From contig NZ_JAGXJW010000027.1 in the NCBI RefSeq assembly GCF_019091135.1, forward strand, positions 1-64,000: a stretch of DNA of 64,000 nucleotides, given 5' to 3'. A program made the translations under genes and the position numbers. Positions 27,013 through 35,215 of this stretch are shown in pieces. How positions within the stretch are numbered: the first letter of the stretch is position 1; the number at the start of each line of letters is the position of its first letter. Source of the DNA: Cohnella sp. GbtcB17. GTDB taxonomy: Bacteria > Bacillota > Bacilli > Paenibacillales > Paenibacillaceae. Under the pieces are notes generated by a model. It searched no databases, was not told the DNA's origin, and saw nothing but the letters and a program-made list of their open reading frames with translations.

Positions 27013-28074
27013 TTATTTTTTCCAAGTCGCGAACGCTTCGGCCGGCTCCTTGGCGGTGTCGAAACGTTTGCCGAGCAGCGGCGAGAGCTGCTCGAGCTCC
27101 TTGAGCAGTTTGGCGAATTGGTCGGGGAACAACGACTGCACGCCGTCGCCCGTCGCCGAGTTGTCCGGATCGGTATGCATCTCGATGATGAGGCCGTTCG
27201 CTCCTGCTGCGACGGACGCCTTAGTCATCGTCTCGACCAGCTCGCGGCGGCCCGTCGCATGGCTCGGATCGGCGATAACCGGCAGATGCGACAGCTGCTG
27301 AATGACCGGGATCGCAGCCAGATCGAACGTGTTGCGCGTATACGTCTCGAAGGTCCGAATGCCGCGCTCGCACAGCATAACGTTCGGATTGCCTCCCGCC
27401 AGAATGTACTCCGCCGCGTTCAGCCACTCGTCGTACGTCGCGCTGAAGCCGCGCTTCAGCAGGACGGGATTCTGGATCGTGCCCAGCTTGCGAAGCAGGT
27501 CGAAGTTCTGCATGTTGCGCGTGCCGACCTGCATGATGTCCGCGTATTCGGCGCAAATGTCCACGAACTCCGGCGCCATGACTTCCGTGATGGTGAGCAA
27601 GCCGTATTTCTCGCCGGCCTCCTTCATCCACTTCAAACCTTCCACGCCGATCCCCTGGAAGCTGTAAGGACCCGTGCGCGGCTTAAATGCGCCGCCCCGC
27701 AGCACCTGGCCGCCGGCCGCCTTGACCAGACGGGCGATCTCGTCGATCTGCTCCGGCGTCTCGACCGCGCACGGGCCGCCCATGACGACCAGGTTGTCGC
27801 CGCCGATCTTCACGCCTTTTACTTCGATGATCGTGTCGTCCGGGTGGAAGTCCCGGCTCGCCAGCTTGTAGGACTTGGAAATTTTGATGACGTTCTCGAC
27901 ACCTTGCATCGAACGGATGTGCTCGGCGAGCGAAGGCTCCGCCTTACCGATGATGCCGATGACGGTACGGTCCGTCCCCCGCGAGATATGGGGCTGTACG
28001 CCGCTCTTTTGAATATAGTCGGCAATCTCCAAGATGCGTTCTTCGGAGATATGCGGAGTTGTAATGACGATCAT
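27013..28074 (-). CDS. aroF: 3-deoxy-7-phosphoheptulonate synthase (DAHP synthase, type I beta)
   Basis: 353 residues. First step of aromatic amino acid synthesis, condensing PEP and erythrose 4-phosphate. Residues 1-~75 are the ferredoxin-like regulatory domain found in Bacillus/Thermotoga-type enzymes (MIVITTPHISEERI). The barrel carries VMGGPCAVET, RGGAFKPRTGPYSFQG, PVLLKRG and ADPSHATGRREL, with metal-binding Cys, His, Glu and Asp in place. There is no fused chorismate mutase domain (AroA(G) of Bacillus has one), so the N-terminal domain probably gives feedback control. The SD is weak (GGGAGCG). Five 8-bp direct repeats lie upstream. Confidence 0.93.
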   Translation of the reverse strand: MIVITTPHISEERILEIADYIQKSGVQPHISRGTDRTVIGIIGKAEPSLAEHIRSMQGVENVIKISKSYKLASRDFHPDDTIIEVKGVKIGGDNLVVMGGPCAVETPEQIDEIARLVKAAGGQVLRGGAFKPRTGPYSFQGIGVEGLKWMKEAGEKYGLLTITEVMAPEFVDICAEYADIMQVGTRNMQNFDLLRKLGTIQNPVLLKRGFSATYDEWLNAAEYILAGGNPNVMLCERGIRTFETYTRNTFDLAAIPVIQQLSHLPVIADPSHATGRRELVETMTKASVAAGANGLIIEMHTDPDNSATGDGVQSLFPDQFAKLLKELEQLSPLLGKRFDTAKEPAEAFATWKK

Positions 28075-28118
28075 AAGGACACGCTCCCGGATTCTAAATG
28101 AATATTATTTTTGAATAT

Positions 28119-28155
28119 CGCTTTCGCGCTTGTTCGCTTCGACGCTTATACGCTT
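28119..28155 (-). repeat. Five direct repeats AAGCGNNN upstream of DAHP synthase
   Basis: On the minus strand AAGCG recurs at exact 8-bp steps five times (plus-strand CGCTT at 28119, 28127, 28135, 28143 and 28151), 45-80 bases before the start codon. A possible -10 (TAATAT) lies between the repeats and the gene. Confidence 0.7.
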
Positions 28156-28183
28156 TTAAGCACTAAAGCAAATATAGACGATA

Positions 28184-28208
28184 AAACCCCGGGTGTCAAT
28201 CCCCGGGG
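28184..28208 (-). terminator. Terminator of the ispH/DUF2062 unit
   Basis: Minus-strand arms CCCCGGG(G) and CCCGGGG around ATTGACA, followed by TTTTA. Confidence 0.85.
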
Positions 28209-28254
28209 CCATCTTCTTTCCGCGTCTTTCTGTTTATTTCCGTTTCTTTCCGTG

Positions 28255-28761
28255 TCACTCCATCGCCGGCTTGTTCGCTTCGATCACGATCTTCCTAGCG
28301 CGGCGCTTTTCTCTCCGTTTGCGCTTGAACGCCTGGACGCTGTACCAGATCGGGAAGAAAAACAAGACCCCAAGCGCGAGTCCGTCGATCATCCCCCCGA
28401 CGATCATCTTGAGGTTGAACAGCAGAAAGTGGTTGATCTTCTCCGGCAGAAACGAAAAATTCACCGTAAAATGGGCGGGCATGACCGCGTCCGCCACCAT
28501 CTTGTTCAGCACGGACATTGGAATGTAGATCAGCTTGCCGAACAAAAATCCGACCAGCGCCGACGGTAAATTGCCCCGAAGCAGGTAGATCAGCGGAAAG
28601 ATGAGCACGAACGAAGTGCCGTAAGTCGGCAGATTAAACATCTCGACGAACAGCCCGACCGCGAATCCCATCGCGATCGAATAGGCACCGCCCTTGGCGC
28701 GAAGCAGCTTGACGTACTGCAGCTTCAAAAACCGGACGAACTTGCGAAGACGTAGTTGCAT
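28255..28761 (-). CDS. DUF2062 membrane protein
   Basis: 168 residues with a DUF2062 core: a basic N-terminal amphipathic helix (RLRKFVRFLKLQYVKLLR), the GGAYSIAMGFAVGLFVEMFNLPTYGT motif, PLIYLLRGNLPSALVGFLFGKLIYIP, a third hydrophobic stretch near the end and a very basic C-terminus. ATG 28761 is chosen because AAAGGAG lies five bases before it; the longer frame overlaps ispH. It follows ispH with 47 bases between and probably shares its transcript. DUF2062 proteins have no assigned function. Confidence 0.8.
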   Translation of the reverse strand: MQLRLRKFVRFLKLQYVKLLRAKGGAYSIAMGFAVGLFVEMFNLPTYGTSFVLIFPLIYLLRGNLPSALVGFLFGKLIYIPMSVLNKMVADAVMPAHFTVNFSFLPEKINHFLLFNLKMIVGGMIDGLALGVLFFFPIWYSVQAFKRKRREKRRARKIVIEANKPAME

Positions 28762-28808
28762 GGCGCTCCTTTCTTGCGGCCTACGGCGCCACTCCAGCCA
28801 AGAAAGGC

Positions 28809-29759
28809 TCAAATGGTTGATTTTTCTCTAACCGTCGGCAGCAGCTTGCTCATATTGACGGTGCGTCGGATTTCCCAGGTCGAAGGGTCGTTGTGATCGT
28901 ATCGCTCCAAATATTGGATGACTTCCTTGGTCAGCGGCGTCGGCGTCGAAGCGCCGGACGTGACGGCGACGCGGTCGACGCCTTCCAGCCATTCGCGCTT
29001 GATCTCCGTGACGTCCGAGACGCGGTACGCCTTCACGCCGGAGATCTCCTCCGATACTTGAGCGAGCCGATTGGAATTGTTGCTCCGGGGATCGCCCACC
29101 ACGATGCAGAGCTGCGCATTCTTCGCTTGCTCGGCGACGGCTTCCTGGCGAACCTGCGTCGCCAGGCAAATCTCGTTGTGGACCTCGGCCCGGGGAAACG
29201 TCTCGAGCAGCTTCGAGATGAGATGTCGGATATCCCACTGCGACATCGTCGTCTGATTCGTTATTATAATACGGTCGCCGGCAAGTCGAAGTTCCGCGAT
29301 ATCCGCTTCGTTCTCGATCAGATGAACGCGCTCCGGCGCGATCCCGATGGCGCCTTCCGGCTCAGGATGGCCTTTTTTGCCGATGTAGATAATATCGTAG
29401 CCCTCTTCGACCTTGTCGCGAATGAGATCATGCGTCTTCGTGACGTCCGGGCATGTGGCGTCCACGATGGTCAGCCCTTTTTCCTTGGCCCTTCTGCGGA
29501 CTTCGGGCGAGACGCCGTGCGCCGTAAAAATGACGGTGCCCGAATCCACGCCTTCGAGAATCTCGAGACGGTTCGCGCCATCCAGCGTGATGATGCCCTC
29601 GTCCTTGAACGATTCGGTCACATGGCTGTTGTGCACGATCATCCCTAAAATATAAATGGGGCGTGGCAGATCCAGGTTGCGCGCCGCCTGAAGGGCAAGC
29701 ACCAAGGCATCCACCACGCCGTAGCAATATCCGCGAGGGGAAATTTTGACGATCTCCAT
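28809..29759 (-). CDS. ispH: 4-hydroxy-3-methylbut-2-enyl diphosphate reductase
   Basis: 316 residues, full length. Last step of the MEP pathway, reducing HMBPP to IPP and DMAPP through a [4Fe-4S] cluster. The three cluster cysteines are present: Cys12 (GYCYGV), Cys103 (DATCPDV) and Cys198 (NEICLATQ), with substrate-site histidines in IVHNSHV and FTAHGV and the conserved SGAST near the C-terminus. It sits downstream of the two-component pair and upstream of the DUF2062 gene on the same strand. Confidence 0.95.
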   Translation of the reverse strand: MEIVKISPRGYCYGVVDALVLALQAARNLDLPRPIYILGMIVHNSHVTESFKDEGIITLDGANRLEILEGVDSGTVIFTAHGVSPEVRRRAKEKGLTIVDATCPDVTKTHDLIRDKVEEGYDIIYIGKKGHPEPEGAIGIAPERVHLIENEADIAELRLAGDRIIITNQTTMSQWDIRHLISKLLETFPRAEVHNEICLATQVRQEAVAEQAKNAQLCIVVGDPRSNNSNRLAQVSEEISGVKAYRVSDVTEIKREWLEGVDRVAVTSGASTPTPLTKEVIQYLERYDHNDPSTWEIRRTVNMSKLLPTVREKSTI

Positions 29760-29789
29760 TTTCGTAACCCGCTTTCTCGCCCGTACCTG

Positions 29790-31346
29790 TCAGCTTTGTT
29801 CCGAATCGGGAACAGCCGGGCGTACCGATGCCTCCATTATACCGTAATCCGGGCATTCGGAAAAGTCGACGGGAAGCCATACGGTAAAGCGGCTGCCGCC
29901 CTCGGGACTGGACTGAACCTCTAGGGAGGCGCGGTGCATGTCCGCGATCCACTTGGCGATCGAGAGGCCGAGTCCGGTGCCGGCCGTCCGGCCGCGGGAT
30001 TCGTCCGCCCGGTAGAACCGGTCGAAGATGCGGGGCATGTCGGCTTTGGCGATGCCGATGCCCGTATCGGCGACAGATAAGCCCACGCGGTCCTCCTGGC
30101 GGTACACCTCCAAGCGGACTTCGCCTGCGGGCGTGTACTTAAAGCCGTTTTCGATAAAAATGAACAGCAGCTGCATCAGGTAATCCCGGTTGCCGACGAC
30201 CCGCACGCCCGCAAGCGCGTCAAGCGGTCCGACGACCCACTCCGCCTTGCGCGGCAAAAATCCTGCTCTGCGCGCGACTTCTTCGACAAGCGGCAGCAGG
30301 TCGATCGGCTCCTTGTCGACGACGTAGCCGGCATCCGCGCGCGCCAGCGACAACAAGTCGTTGACGAGTCGGCTCATCCGCCGCGCTTCGTCCGAGATAT
30401 CGTGCAGCGCCTCGCGCGACAGCTCCTCCCGCTCCGCCGGGGACAGCTTCGGCTTAACGACGACGCTGTCTTGCCCGTTCTGCTGATCCTGCGCGTCGCT
30501 GTCGCCTGTCTCCGACCACACTTTCTCCAGCAAATCGACATTGCCGCGAATCGTCGTCAGCGGCGTCCGCAGCTCGTGCGGAGCGTCCGATACGAATCTG
30601 CGCTGCGCAACATTGGACTCCTCCAGCACATTGTAGGCTTTCTCCACCCGCTCCAGCATATGATTGAGCGTCCGCGTGAGCCGGCCGATCTCGTCCTGGC
30701 TCTCGCCGGGAATGCGCAGCTTCAGGTCGGACCCGCTCTGCACGCGCTCGGCGGCTTCCGTGACCATTTCGATCGGGCGCAGCGCCTTGCGCGCGAGGAA
30801 AAGGCCGATGACGAAGGCGAGTACGAGACTGGCGAGGCCGGCGATCCAGAGGATGGTTCGCATTTGCGACAGATAGACGATTTCGTTTTTCGTATATGCG
30901 CCTACTTGCAACAGTCCGATGATTGCGCCGTTCTCAGGCAAAACGAGCGCTTTTTCATAAATGACGAACGGATAGCCTTTCAGCGTTTCCGCATGGTATC
31001 GGCCGGTCTTGATGCCATCGAATTCGGGGTAGGCGAATTTGAGCCCCAATGCATTCAGATTGGAAGTCTGCATATCGATGCGACCGCGCGGATCTTGGGT
31101 ATAATTGACGGCTTGCGCCGCTATGCTGACGTCTATCGCGTTGGATGTACGGATAAGGATCCTCAGTTCCCCGGCGGAATTAAACGTCGAAGCCACATCA
31201 ACATTTTCCGCTTCGTTCATCAACCTTGTCTTGATGCTGCCCATCGTATTCTGGTAAACGATCGCGTATATCAGGATGCCAAAAGCCACGAGCGCGGCCG
31301 CCAGCAGGCCCGAATACCATAAAGTCAGTCGAAGCCTGATCGACAT
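29790..31346 (-). CDS. Sensor histidine kinase partner of the HtrA-linked response regulator
   Basis: 518 residues. Membrane helix 1 (~8-30), extracytoplasmic sensor (~31-160), membrane helix 2 (~164-184), HAMP (~185-240), HisKA with His257 in VSDAPHELRTPLTT (usual ASHELRTPL has a serine where this has proline), and HATPase with N box FIENGFKYTP, G1 DTGIGI and G2 GTGLGLSI. An acidic/Gln-rich insertion (~275-305) lies inside the dimerisation domain. It starts three bases after the response regulator stop. Position next to htrA suggests secretion or envelope-stress sensing as in CssRS; this is inference from context. Confidence 0.9.
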   Translation of the reverse strand: MSIRLRLTLWYSGLLAAALVAFGILIYAIVYQNTMGSIKTRLMNEAENVDVASTFNSAGELRILIRTSNAIDVSIAAQAVNYTQDPRGRIDMQTSNLNALGLKFAYPEFDGIKTGRYHAETLKGYPFVIYEKALVLPENGAIIGLLQVGAYTKNEIVYLSQMRTILWIAGLASLVLAFVIGLFLARKALRPIEMVTEAAERVQSGSDLKLRIPGESQDEIGRLTRTLNHMLERVEKAYNVLEESNVAQRRFVSDAPHELRTPLTTIRGNVDLLEKVWSETGDSDAQDQQNGQDSVVVKPKLSPAEREELSREALHDISDEARRMSRLVNDLLSLARADAGYVVDKEPIDLLPLVEEVARRAGFLPRKAEWVVGPLDALAGVRVVGNRDYLMQLLFIFIENGFKYTPAGEVRLEVYRQEDRVGLSVADTGIGIAKADMPRIFDRFYRADESRGRTAGTGLGLSIAKWIADMHRASLEVQSSPEGGSRFTVWLPVDFSECPDYGIMEASVRPAVPDSEQS

Positions 31347-31349
31347 GCC

Positions 31350-32036
31350 CTAGCTGTCTCCCTTCAGGACATAGCCCGCTCCCCGCACCGTCTGAATGAG
31401 GCGCTTGTCCCCGAACTCTTCCAGCTTCTGACGCAGCATCGCCACATACACCTCGAGCACGTTGGACTCGCCGCTGTAGTCGTAGCCCCAGATTTTGTCC
31501 ATGATCTGGTCGCGCGACAGAACGCGTTTCGGATTTTGCATGAACAGATGCAGCAGGTCGAACTCCTTGGCGGTCAGCTCGATCCGGTTGTCGCCGCGGA
31601 TCGCTTCCCGTCCGTCGACGTCGAGCACAAGATCCTCGAAGCGCAGCCGGTTGTTCTCTCCCGCAGATTCCGGCCGCCGGCGCATGAGCGCGCGGACGCG
31701 AGCCATCAGCTCCTCCAGCGCGAACGGCTTCACGAGATAGTCGTCGGCCCCGAGATCCAGTCCCTTCACCCGATCCTGCACGTCGTCCTTGGCCGTCAGC
31801 ATCAGAACGGGCACATTAATGCCCGCCGTCCGCAGCCTGCGGCACACTTCCCAGCCGTCTATACCCGGCATCATGACGTCGAGAATGACCAGGTCCGCGG
31901 ATTTGTCCGCCACGATGCCAAGGCCTGCCGGGCCGTTCGCCGCGGTGGATACTTCATAGCCTTCAAAAGCCAGGCTTCGCCTGAGCAGCGAGGTGATCTT
32001 GTCGTCGTCGTCGATTACGAGAATATGCGGTCTCAT
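31350..32036 (-). CDS. OmpR/PhoB family response regulator
   Basis: 228 residues. Receiver domain with DDDD acidic pocket (residues 10-13), Asp53 in LVILDVMMPGIDG, Thr in LMLTAKDD and Lys in DYLVKPF. C-terminal winged helix with IELTAKEFDLLHLFMQNPKRVLSRDQIMDKIWG and the final TVRGAGYVL. GGAGG precedes the ATG. It is immediately upstream of its kinase and downstream of htrA behind a hairpin terminator, so read-through from htrA is plausible. Winged-helix regulators of this family bind direct repeats with 11-bp spacing, and one such site lies before htrA. Confidence 0.93.
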   Translation of the reverse strand: MRPHILVIDDDDKITSLLRRSLAFEGYEVSTAANGPAGLGIVADKSADLVILDVMMPGIDGWEVCRRLRTAGINVPVLMLTAKDDVQDRVKGLDLGADDYLVKPFALEELMARVRALMRRRPESAGENNRLRFEDLVLDVDGREAIRGDNRIELTAKEFDLLHLFMQNPKRVLSRDQIMDKIWGYDYSGESNVLEVYVAMLRQKLEEFGDKRLIQTVRGAGYVLKGDS

Positions 32037-32058
32037 GCGTTCCTCCGTCTAAAAGAAT

Positions 32059-32082
32059 GGGGCAGTCTTAAGCGACTGCCCC
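32059..32082 (-). terminator. Hairpin terminator between htrA and the response regulator
   Basis: Perfect 9-bp arms GGGGCAGTC and GACTGCCCC with 6-base loop; on the minus strand followed by ATTCTTTT. It may be partial, allowing some read-through. Confidence 0.7.
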
Positions 32083-32107
32083 GCTAACGCTATTTTACCA
32101 GAAAATC

Positions 32108-33769
32108 TTACGGTTGTTGCTGTTGCTCCTGCGATTGTTCCTCAAAGTCGCTCTTGTTGCCGATCGTCAGCGTCAGATCGATCTTCTTGCCGTCGCGGAA
32201 TACGTTCAGCACCGCCTTGTCGCCTACGGCTTTTTTCTGGATGGCGGCGATCAGATCTTCCTTCTTCTTGTACGTCGTGCCGTCCATGCCGAGAATGACG
32301 TCGTATTTGCGCAGATCCGCCTTGTAAGCCGGCGAGTTGTACAAAATATCGTTGACGAGCGAACCTGCCGTATCGGACAATCCGAGCTGGCGCGCGGCCG
32401 AGCTGCTAATATCCGAGAGCGTCGCGCCGATGAACGGAGACGGCTTCGCCGGAATTTTCGTGTTGGATTTAAGGTTATCCAGCACTTCGGTGATCGTGCT
32501 CGTCGGAATCGCGAAGCCGATGCCTTGCGCCTGCGAGCTGACCGCGGTGTTGATGCCGATGACTTCGCCGTTCAGGTTAATGAGCGGGCCGCCGGAATTG
32601 CCGGGGTTGATCGAGGCGTCGGTCTGCAGCAAATGCTCGTAATTGCGCGTGCCGGCGGAATCCTGAATGCTGATCTTGCGCTCGTTGGAGCTCAGCACGC
32701 CGACGGTGACCGTGTGGTCGAAGCCGTACGGATTGCCGATCGCCACGACCCAGTCGCCCATGTTCGCCGCGCCGGAGTCGCCAAGCTTAAGCGTCGGGAA
32801 GTCGGTGCCTTCGATCTTCAGGACCGCGAGGTCAAGATCGTAGCTGGAGCCGAGCAGCTTCGCCGTATAAGGCTCTTGATGGCCGGTAACGGTAACCTTG
32901 ATCTCGTCGGCGTCCGCGATGACGTGCTGGTTGGTCAGGATGTAGCCCGTTGCGTCGAAAATGAAGCCCGAGCCCATGCCCTCCTCCTGCAGCGAACCGT
33001 CAGGGCCGCCGCCGTTTCCGTTGTTCCCGCCCGAGCCGTCGCCGTATTCGTCGCCGAAAAACTGGCGGAACAGCGGATTTTCGTCCAACCAGCCGTTGCC
33101 GGAGCCGCCCTGGCCCGAAGCTTTGACAAAAGTCTCGATCTTGACGACCGCGGGGCTTGCTTGCTCGAATATTTTCGAGATATTGTTCGGCCGGACGGTG
33201 TCGGTGACGTTGGCGACCGTCTTCGCGCCGCCGTTGTCGTTCGCGGACGCTACCGCGGCCGATACCGGCGCCGCCGCCTTGGTGCTGAACCAATCGCCGC
33301 GGTCGGCCGCGAACATCAAACCGCCGACGACGACCACGCCCGCCATGAACGAAGCGAATACCGAACGGATCGACGATCTGCGAGGCGGCTTCGATGCCTC
33401 CCAGTTCCTTCCGTTGCCCGATACGGTGAAAGGCCGGTACTCCCGATCGCCCGGCTGAACGGCCGGCGTCGCCGGACGCTCGCCTGCGCCATTGCCGCTA
33501 TCGTAGGCCGAGCCGTACGAAGCTCCGCGTTCCCGGTCCGAGCCGAACGGCCCGTAAGTGAACCTCGTTTCTTCTCGCGAAGTCGTATAATCCGCTTCCG
33601 GCGTCTCCGGGCCGGACGTCGTCTCGCCGCGGCCTTCCCCGCGCGCGTCCGCCTGATCCGAATACCGATACTCCGGTCCCTTCGCCGTTCCCGCCTCGCC
33701 GTTCTCTTCGCGCTCGTTATATCGGAACCCGAAGAGATTGTCTTCCGGCTTCTTGTTCTGGTCGTCCAT
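32108..33769 (-). CDS. Membrane-anchored HtrA/DegP-like serine protease with PDZ domain
   Basis: 553 residues. Long hydrophilic cytoplasmic N-terminus (~1-130, rich in Gly, Glu, Arg and Tyr), one membrane helix (~134-155), S1C trypsin-like domain and C-terminal PDZ (~440-530). Catalytic triad His282 (LTNQHVI), Asp313 (DLDLAVLK) and Ser392 (NPGNSGGPL) is complete. A Gly/Asn-rich loop (~245-258) sits where HtrA proteins have the LA loop. It degrades misfolded exported proteins outside the membrane. The Bacillus HtrA/HtrB family is of the same design. A tandem repeat site for a PhoB-type regulator lies upstream. Confidence 0.93.
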   Translation of the reverse strand: MDDQNKKPEDNLFGFRYNEREENGEAGTAKGPEYRYSDQADARGEGRGETTSGPETPEADYTTSREETRFTYGPFGSDRERGASYGSAYDSGNGAGERPATPAVQPGDREYRPFTVSGNGRNWEASKPPRRSSIRSVFASFMAGVVVVGGLMFAADRGDWFSTKAAAPVSAAVASANDNGGAKTVANVTDTVRPNNISKIFEQASPAVVKIETFVKASGQGGSGNGWLDENPLFRQFFGDEYGDGSGGNNGNGGGPDGSLQEEGMGSGFIFDATGYILTNQHVIADADEIKVTVTGHQEPYTAKLLGSSYDLDLAVLKIEGTDFPTLKLGDSGAANMGDWVVAIGNPYGFDHTVTVGVLSSNERKISIQDSAGTRNYEHLLQTDASINPGNSGGPLINLNGEVIGINTAVSSQAQGIGFAIPTSTITEVLDNLKSNTKIPAKPSPFIGATLSDISSSAARQLGLSDTAGSLVNDILYNSPAYKADLRKYDVILGMDGTTYKKKEDLIAAIQKKAVGDKAVLNVFRDGKKIDLTLTIGNKSDFEEQSQEQQQQP

Positions 33770-33847
33770 GTCCGATTCCTCCCATGTCGCCGCGGCCCTC
33801 GCGCCTGCGGTCGTTTGTTCTTCTTGTTAACATCTTCGCCTATTTAC

Positions 33848-33864
33848 CTTAAAACAATCTTAAA
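33848..33864 (-). promoter_or_regulatory. Candidate response-regulator site upstream of htrA
   Basis: TTTAAG-N5-TTTAAG direct repeat, 11-bp phase, 80 bases upstream of the htrA start, in an otherwise AT-rich stretch. This is the geometry recognised by OmpR/PhoB family regulators such as PhoP and CssR. No clean -10/-35 pair was found nearby. Confidence 0.5.
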
Positions 33865-33902
33865 GCGAACTGAATCAATATTAAAAAGTTATAAATAGAA
33901 AC

Positions 33903-33924
33903 GCCCTCCGTATCGCCGGAGGGC
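33903..33924 (-). terminator. Terminator of yugN
   Basis: Perfect 8-bp arms GCCCTCCG and CGGAGGGC; on the minus strand followed by GTTTCT. T-run is weak. Confidence 0.6.
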
Positions 33925-33989
33925 TGCGTTCGTTATGCGAGGCGGTCGCGGAAAGCGGGCGGACCGCATTAATATCGGGAGGTTCGCCG

Positions 33990-34403
33990 CTAGTTTGAAA
34001 ATCGTTTTTCGGCTTGCTCCAAGATGCGCCTGGCTTCGCCGATCCACGACTCGTCAATGGCGGCGTCCGGATTCGAAGGCGCGGCGAACTGGTCGAAGAA
34101 GCCGCCTAGCGTGCGCGGCTGCGCATCCTGATCCAGTCCTTCCTCGTATTCGTGCCTCAATACATAGGGCTGACCGAACCGGATGATCGCATCGGTCTTC
34201 TCCGCTTCCGCGTCAAGCTCGCCGCGTTCGACCTCGAAGGGCAGACGCAGCCATACCTTATGCTCCTTGTCGAGCGCCCGGTCGAGCGAGCCGCTCTTGT
34301 AATCCCAGTTGCCGCCCAGATTAAAGCCGAGATCGTCAAGGCCTTCCTGCGCCTGAATATAGGCAACCTGCGTGGATGTGAGTCGCGAAGACAGCTGTTG
34401 CAT
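33990..34403 (-). CDS. YugN-like protein
   Basis: 137 residues matching the YugN family of small cytoplasmic Firmicute proteins: GNWDYKSGSLDRALD, WLRLPFEVERGELD and IRFGQPYVLRHEYEEGLD are the family's recognisable segments. Function unknown. AAGGCGG lies eight bases before the ATG. It stands alone between liaR and htrA, and the 128-base gap towards liaR shows no clear signal. Confidence 0.8.
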   Translation of the reverse strand: MQQLSSRLTSTQVAYIQAQEGLDDLGFNLGGNWDYKSGSLDRALDKEHKVWLRLPFEVERGELDAEAEKTDAIIRFGQPYVLRHEYEEGLDQDAQPRTLGGFFDQFAAPSNPDAAIDESWIGEARRILEQAEKRFSN

Positions 34404-34531
34404 CGGAATTCCGCCTTTTTAGCCATAGAATGCCCGAGCGCGCGGCACGCTAAACCTCACTAGCATCGCCATAATGCGGCGCATCGTTTTTCCGTCGAAT
34501 CGATTGCCCTCGTCCGACTCAGGCGCTTCGC

Positions 34532-35209
34532 CTACGCTTTGACCCAGCCTTTGCGATGCGCGTAAATGGCCAGCTGCGTCCGGTCTTCCAGCTCGCATTT
34601 CATAAGCAGGTTGCTGACATGGGTTTTCACCGTCTTGATGCTGATATGCAGCTCGTCCCCGATCTCCTTGTTGGACTTGCCCTCGGCGATCAGCAGCAGC
34701 ACCTCGCGTTCGCGCTCGGTCAAGCCCTCGTCCTCGTCCTGCGCCGTTCGCCGGCGAAGGCCGCGGGTAAGCGCCTGCGAGACGTCGCCGCTCATGACCG
34801 GCATGCCGCGCAGCGCGCCCTGCATCGCGTACACAAGCTCGTCCGCCGATACCGTCTTGAGCACGTAGCTCACCGCGCCGGCCTCGATCGCGGCCACGAT
34901 CTTGTCGTCCTCCAGGAAGCTCGTCAAGATGATGATCCGCACATGCGGATACTTGGCCAACAGCGCGCGAGTCGACTCCACCCCGTCCATGCCGGGCATC
35001 ATCAGATCCATCAGCACGAGCTGCGGAATGCGGCCGCCGAAGGCGCCCGCGTCGAGCCGGTCGATCGCTTCCTGCCCGCCTGCGGCTTCTCCGATCACTT
35101 CAAACCGGTCGTCCAGCATCAGATACGTCCTGATGCCCGCTCTCACCATCTCGTGGTCGTCCACGATCATTACGCTGCATCGATTTTGCGTCGCGTTCAT
35201 TTCAACCAT
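34532..35209 (-). CDS. liaR: LiaR-like NarL family response regulator
   Basis: 225 residues. Receiver with DDHEMVRAG, phosphoacceptor Asp68 in LVLMDLMMPGMDG, ILTSFLEDD switch and Lys in YVLKTVSADEL. LuxR-type helix-turn-helix at the C-terminus: LTEREREVLLLIAEGKSNKEIG and ISIKTVKTHVSNLL. Third gene of a liaF-liaS-liaR operon, six bases after liaS; GGAAGGGG of the liaS end acts as SD. The family responds to cell-wall antibiotics that interfere with lipid II. Confidence 0.9.
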   Translation of the reverse strand: MVEMNATQNRCSVMIVDDHEMVRAGIRTYLMLDDRFEVIGEAAGGQEAIDRLDAGAFGGRIPQLVLMDLMMPGMDGVESTRALLAKYPHVRIIILTSFLEDDKIVAAIEAGAVSYVLKTVSADELVYAMQGALRGMPVMSGDVSQALTRGLRRRTAQDEDEGLTEREREVLLLIAEGKSNKEIGDELHISIKTVKTHVSNLLMKCELEDRTQLAIYAHRKGWVKA

Positions 35210-35215
35210 TTGTGC

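Noticed and set aside
32114-33898. 594-residue frame antisense to htrA
   Set aside because: Antisense shadow; arginine-rich with no domains, while the minus-strand frame has a full catalytic triad.
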